From Erythrocercus mccallii (Eukaryota > Chordata > Aves > Passeriformes > Dicruridae), in assembly GCA_013397435.1 (NCBI GenBank), contig VZRG01000787.1:186001-250000 (forward strand): 64,000 nt of DNA, written 5' to 3'. The notes under the pieces were generated by a model. That model made no database searches. It was given only the letters and a program-made list of their open reading frames with translations, and was not told where the DNA came from. Position 1 is the stretch's first letter. Every line of letters begins with the position of its first letter. Shown in pieces: positions 62,365 through 64,000 of the stretch. Both the position numbers and the translations under genes were made by a program.

Positions 62365-62658
62365 GTAAGGGAGGAAATGGCCTCAAAATGGTCTGAAAAT
62401 CCTTGAGGTGCCAGGGCCTGGTGTCTGGTTAAATGGAGACACTTAATGATTCTCTGCCCTGAATTAAAAGCATTTTGCATTTTATCACATATCATGAGAT
62501 TCCCATTTCCTTCTGGCTCCAGTATAACTCTGTTACAAAGAACACAAAGGAGAAGCCCCCATGACATGAAAGAAAGACAGAGCAGCAGTTTTCAAAGGTT
62601 TTGCCGTGTTTCCAGGGTGAATCTGTGCTCACCAGCTACCGTGTCTCTTTGTCCACAG
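62365..62658 (+). other. MAMLD1: MAMLD1 intron of 294 nt
   Basis: A short final intron bounded by GTAAGG and CCACAG. The last 58 nt are open in the frame of the terminal exon, which is why a naive frame appears to start at 62601. Confidence 0.85.
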
Positions 62659-63674
62659 CCGTGCAGCAGCCCATTCCTGCTGACTGCAACCAGGTGATGC
62701 CAGCCCCTCCGCCCAACCACCGCATGCTGCCGTCAAACCCAGCCATGCTCCAGAGCACCTTGGGCTCTGGCATGGCCCCAGCCACCGCCAGCCAGAGCAG
62801 CGGGACGATGGTGATGATTCCACACAACCCTGGCAAGCAGCAGGGGATTTTCCCCCCTAATTCTGACTTTAACATCCCGCTGAGGCCAAGCCAGAACTCG
62901 CTAGGCATGAACTCGGGCTGCCAAACGGTTCACAGCCACTCCGCTGCGAAGCCGGGAATGCCGATGGGAGGCTTCAGTTCTGGCTCCTTAGCAAACCACT
63001 CCGCAACACAGCAACACCTGAGGCAGCCGAGCGTGCCGAGAATCCCCAACGTCTACCCCAACTCATCTGCCCAGATGTGGACGCCGACGACTGTGCCAAG
63101 GATGCCAAATCAAAGCCAAATGGATAGCAGCGTGCAGCAGTTTTCCGGGAACGCCGTGTTCTCCAAGCAGAGCGTGAGACCCGGCACACCGGCTCAGGCG
63201 TTCTCCCAGCAGGCTGTGGTGCCTCCAAATCAGATCGCTCCCGGCATCCAGGTCAGGCAGATGCAGAAACTGAGCATGGGACAGTCTGCCCAGGGCTTGA
63301 GCTCAATGAGCAATCAGAACTTGAGACACAATTTAACCAGGGCACCGTTGCCAGCGATGAATGTTATGAAATCGGTGCCCCAAGGAGTGTCCGGTTTTAA
63401 CCACCTCAATCCTGCCCCGGGTCTTGGCCCGCCCAGCTACCCCTCCGGTGGCCAGCCCGACGCCTTCAGCAGGATGGGCAGTGCTGCTGAGCTGCCCCAG
63501 TATGACTTTGTGTCCCAGCACAGCAATTCCATCATGCCTGCCAACTGCAGCGACGCCGACTTCCTCGACTCCCTCATGAAGAACAGCGGCAGCAACGACG
63601 AGGAGTGGTTGAACAATCTGACGATGATAGATGACATTTTGGGACAGCACGCTCAAAGCTCCGGACACGTTTAG
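62659..63674 (+). CDS. MAMLD1: MAMLD1 terminal coding exon with MAML-type C-terminus and stop codon
   Basis: The acceptor is TTTGTCCACAG ending at 62658. The open frame runs to TAG at 63672-63674 and codes residues 644-981 of the joined product. It is rich in Pro, Ser, Gln, Asn and Met. A segment FSQQAVVPPNQIAPGIQVR (about 63200-63260) closely resembles the MAML2 segment FSQRAVAPPNQLTPAVQMR. The protein ends with the acidic-hydrophobic peptide DADFLDSLMKNSG...EEWLNNLTMIDDILGQ, the same kind of C-terminal peptide found in MAML1, MAML2 and MAML3 (DADFIDSLLK in MAML2). In those proteins it belongs to the second activation region, so a coactivator role in transcription is inferred. Reading upstream of 62659 stays open through the 294-nt intron, but the acceptor and phase argue that part is not coding. 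Confidence 0.93.
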
Positions 63675-63695
63675 CTCGGAGAGAAGGGGCCTCAT

Positions 63696-63703
63696 TGTAA
63701 ATA
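63696..63703 (+). promoter_or_regulatory. Pumilio response element-like TGTAAATA (first of three)
   Basis: It matches the consensus UGUAHAUA and lies 22 nt after the stop codon. PUM1 and PUM2 bind such sites and generally reduce mRNA stability. The match is seen directly; binding is inferred. Confidence 0.5.
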
Positions 63704-63830
63704 ACACACATACGGCTTTGAACAGAACAGACAACCCGTGAAAGCCACTGCCTCGTTCAATACAGAGGGAAGAGACTCAGCCAATTCTTTGCCTGCATCA
63801 AGGTTTAATATTGGCAGTTTTTCAGATGAC

Positions 63831-63838
63831 TGTATATA
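63831..63838 (+). promoter_or_regulatory. Pumilio response element-like TGTATATA (second of three)
   Basis: This is the canonical UGUAUAUA form, embedded in an AU-rich stretch of the 3' UTR. A near-miss TGTAAATT follows at 63850-63857. Confidence 0.55.
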
Positions 63839-63911
63839 TTTGAATATTTTGTAAATTATGTTTTCCTAAACCTTAAATGTAGAAGTATTTATACTTCTTT
63901 GCTGGACTCCC

Positions 63912-63919
63912 TGTAAATA
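63912..63919 (+). promoter_or_regulatory. Pumilio response element-like TGTAAATA (third of three)
   Basis: It matches UGUAHAUA and overlaps the poly(A) signal at 63916-63921, so protein binding here could in principle compete with 3'-end processing. The overlap is seen in the sequence; the competition is inference. Confidence 0.45.
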
Positions 63920-63921
63920 AA
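63916..63921 (+). promoter_or_regulatory. Polyadenylation signal AATAAA
   Basis: The hexamer AATAAA lies 242 nt after the stop codon. It is followed by a T/G-rich stretch (CTTTTGGGTTTATT), as expected for a cleavage and polyadenylation site. It overlaps a TGTAAATA Pumilio-type motif (63912-63919). Confidence 0.65.
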
Positions 63922-64000
63922 TCTATAGCATAACTTTTGGGTTTATTATAGGGATTTCATTATACCTTGTTATAAATATGCAAATAATATTGTTAGTTTC

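Larger units (their letters stand above)
63675..64000 (+). other. MAMLD1: MAMLD1 3' untranslated region (start; may run past the window)
   Basis: This sequence follows the TAG stop. It becomes AT-rich from about 63800 and contains a canonical AATAAA at 63916-63921, a likely cleavage zone some 15-30 nt downstream, and three UGUAHAUA motifs. The human gene uses a longer 3' UTR in some transcripts as far as I recall, so a distal poly(A) site beyond the window is possible. Confidence 0.8.

Noticed and set aside
62601..62658. In-frame start upstream of the terminal exon
   Set aside because: It is intron readthrough. The acceptor at 62658 and the phase-1 donor at 62364 explain the frame.
63333..63734. 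Minus-strand open frame of 133 codons over the terminal exon
   Set aside because: Antisense shadow of the coding exon, with no domain and no splice or promoter context.

Overview
This window looks like a piece of a bird genome. The evidence is long introns with canonical GT-AG splice sites, simple repeats, and two short fragments matching the 3' end of the avian CR1 LINE family. Nothing in it is bacterial or viral. The only gene I can support is a MAML-family transcription coactivator on the + strand. It is best matched to MAMLD1 (mastermind-like domain containing 1; human Xq28). Bird and chromosome assignments are inference.

Layout. Positions 1-31712 are 5' intron and possibly 5' non-coding territory with no confident coding exon, though one candidate short initiator exon lies at 1206-1258. 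The giant coding exon is 31713-33413 (567 codons). A 27.5-kb intron follows (33414-60867). It carries microsatellites, a near-perfect 28-bp-arm hairpin at 48156-48216, a 70-bp TTCTC tract and several AT-rich stretches that could be conserved non-coding DNA. Three further coding exons follow: 60868-61014, 62283-62364 and 62659-63674 (stop TAG at 63672-63674). The 3' UTR holds a poly(A) signal at 63916-63921 and three Pumilio-type motifs.

The four exons join in phase to 981 codons plus stop. They contain the MAMLD1-type N-terminal block, an acidic block with an LXXLL motif, three Ser/Pro repeats, a short polyQ tract, a basic Gln-rich segment and an acidic C-terminal peptide typical of MAML proteins. 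The usual start-codon exon of MAMLD1 was not found here, so the gene is probably 5'-partial in this window.

The rest is intronic. There is one assembly gap of 154 N (19430-19583) beside a TA repeat. I saw no tRNA, rRNA, CRISPR array, intact transposon or second protein-coding gene. Hundreds of short open frames on both strands are chance or shadow frames.
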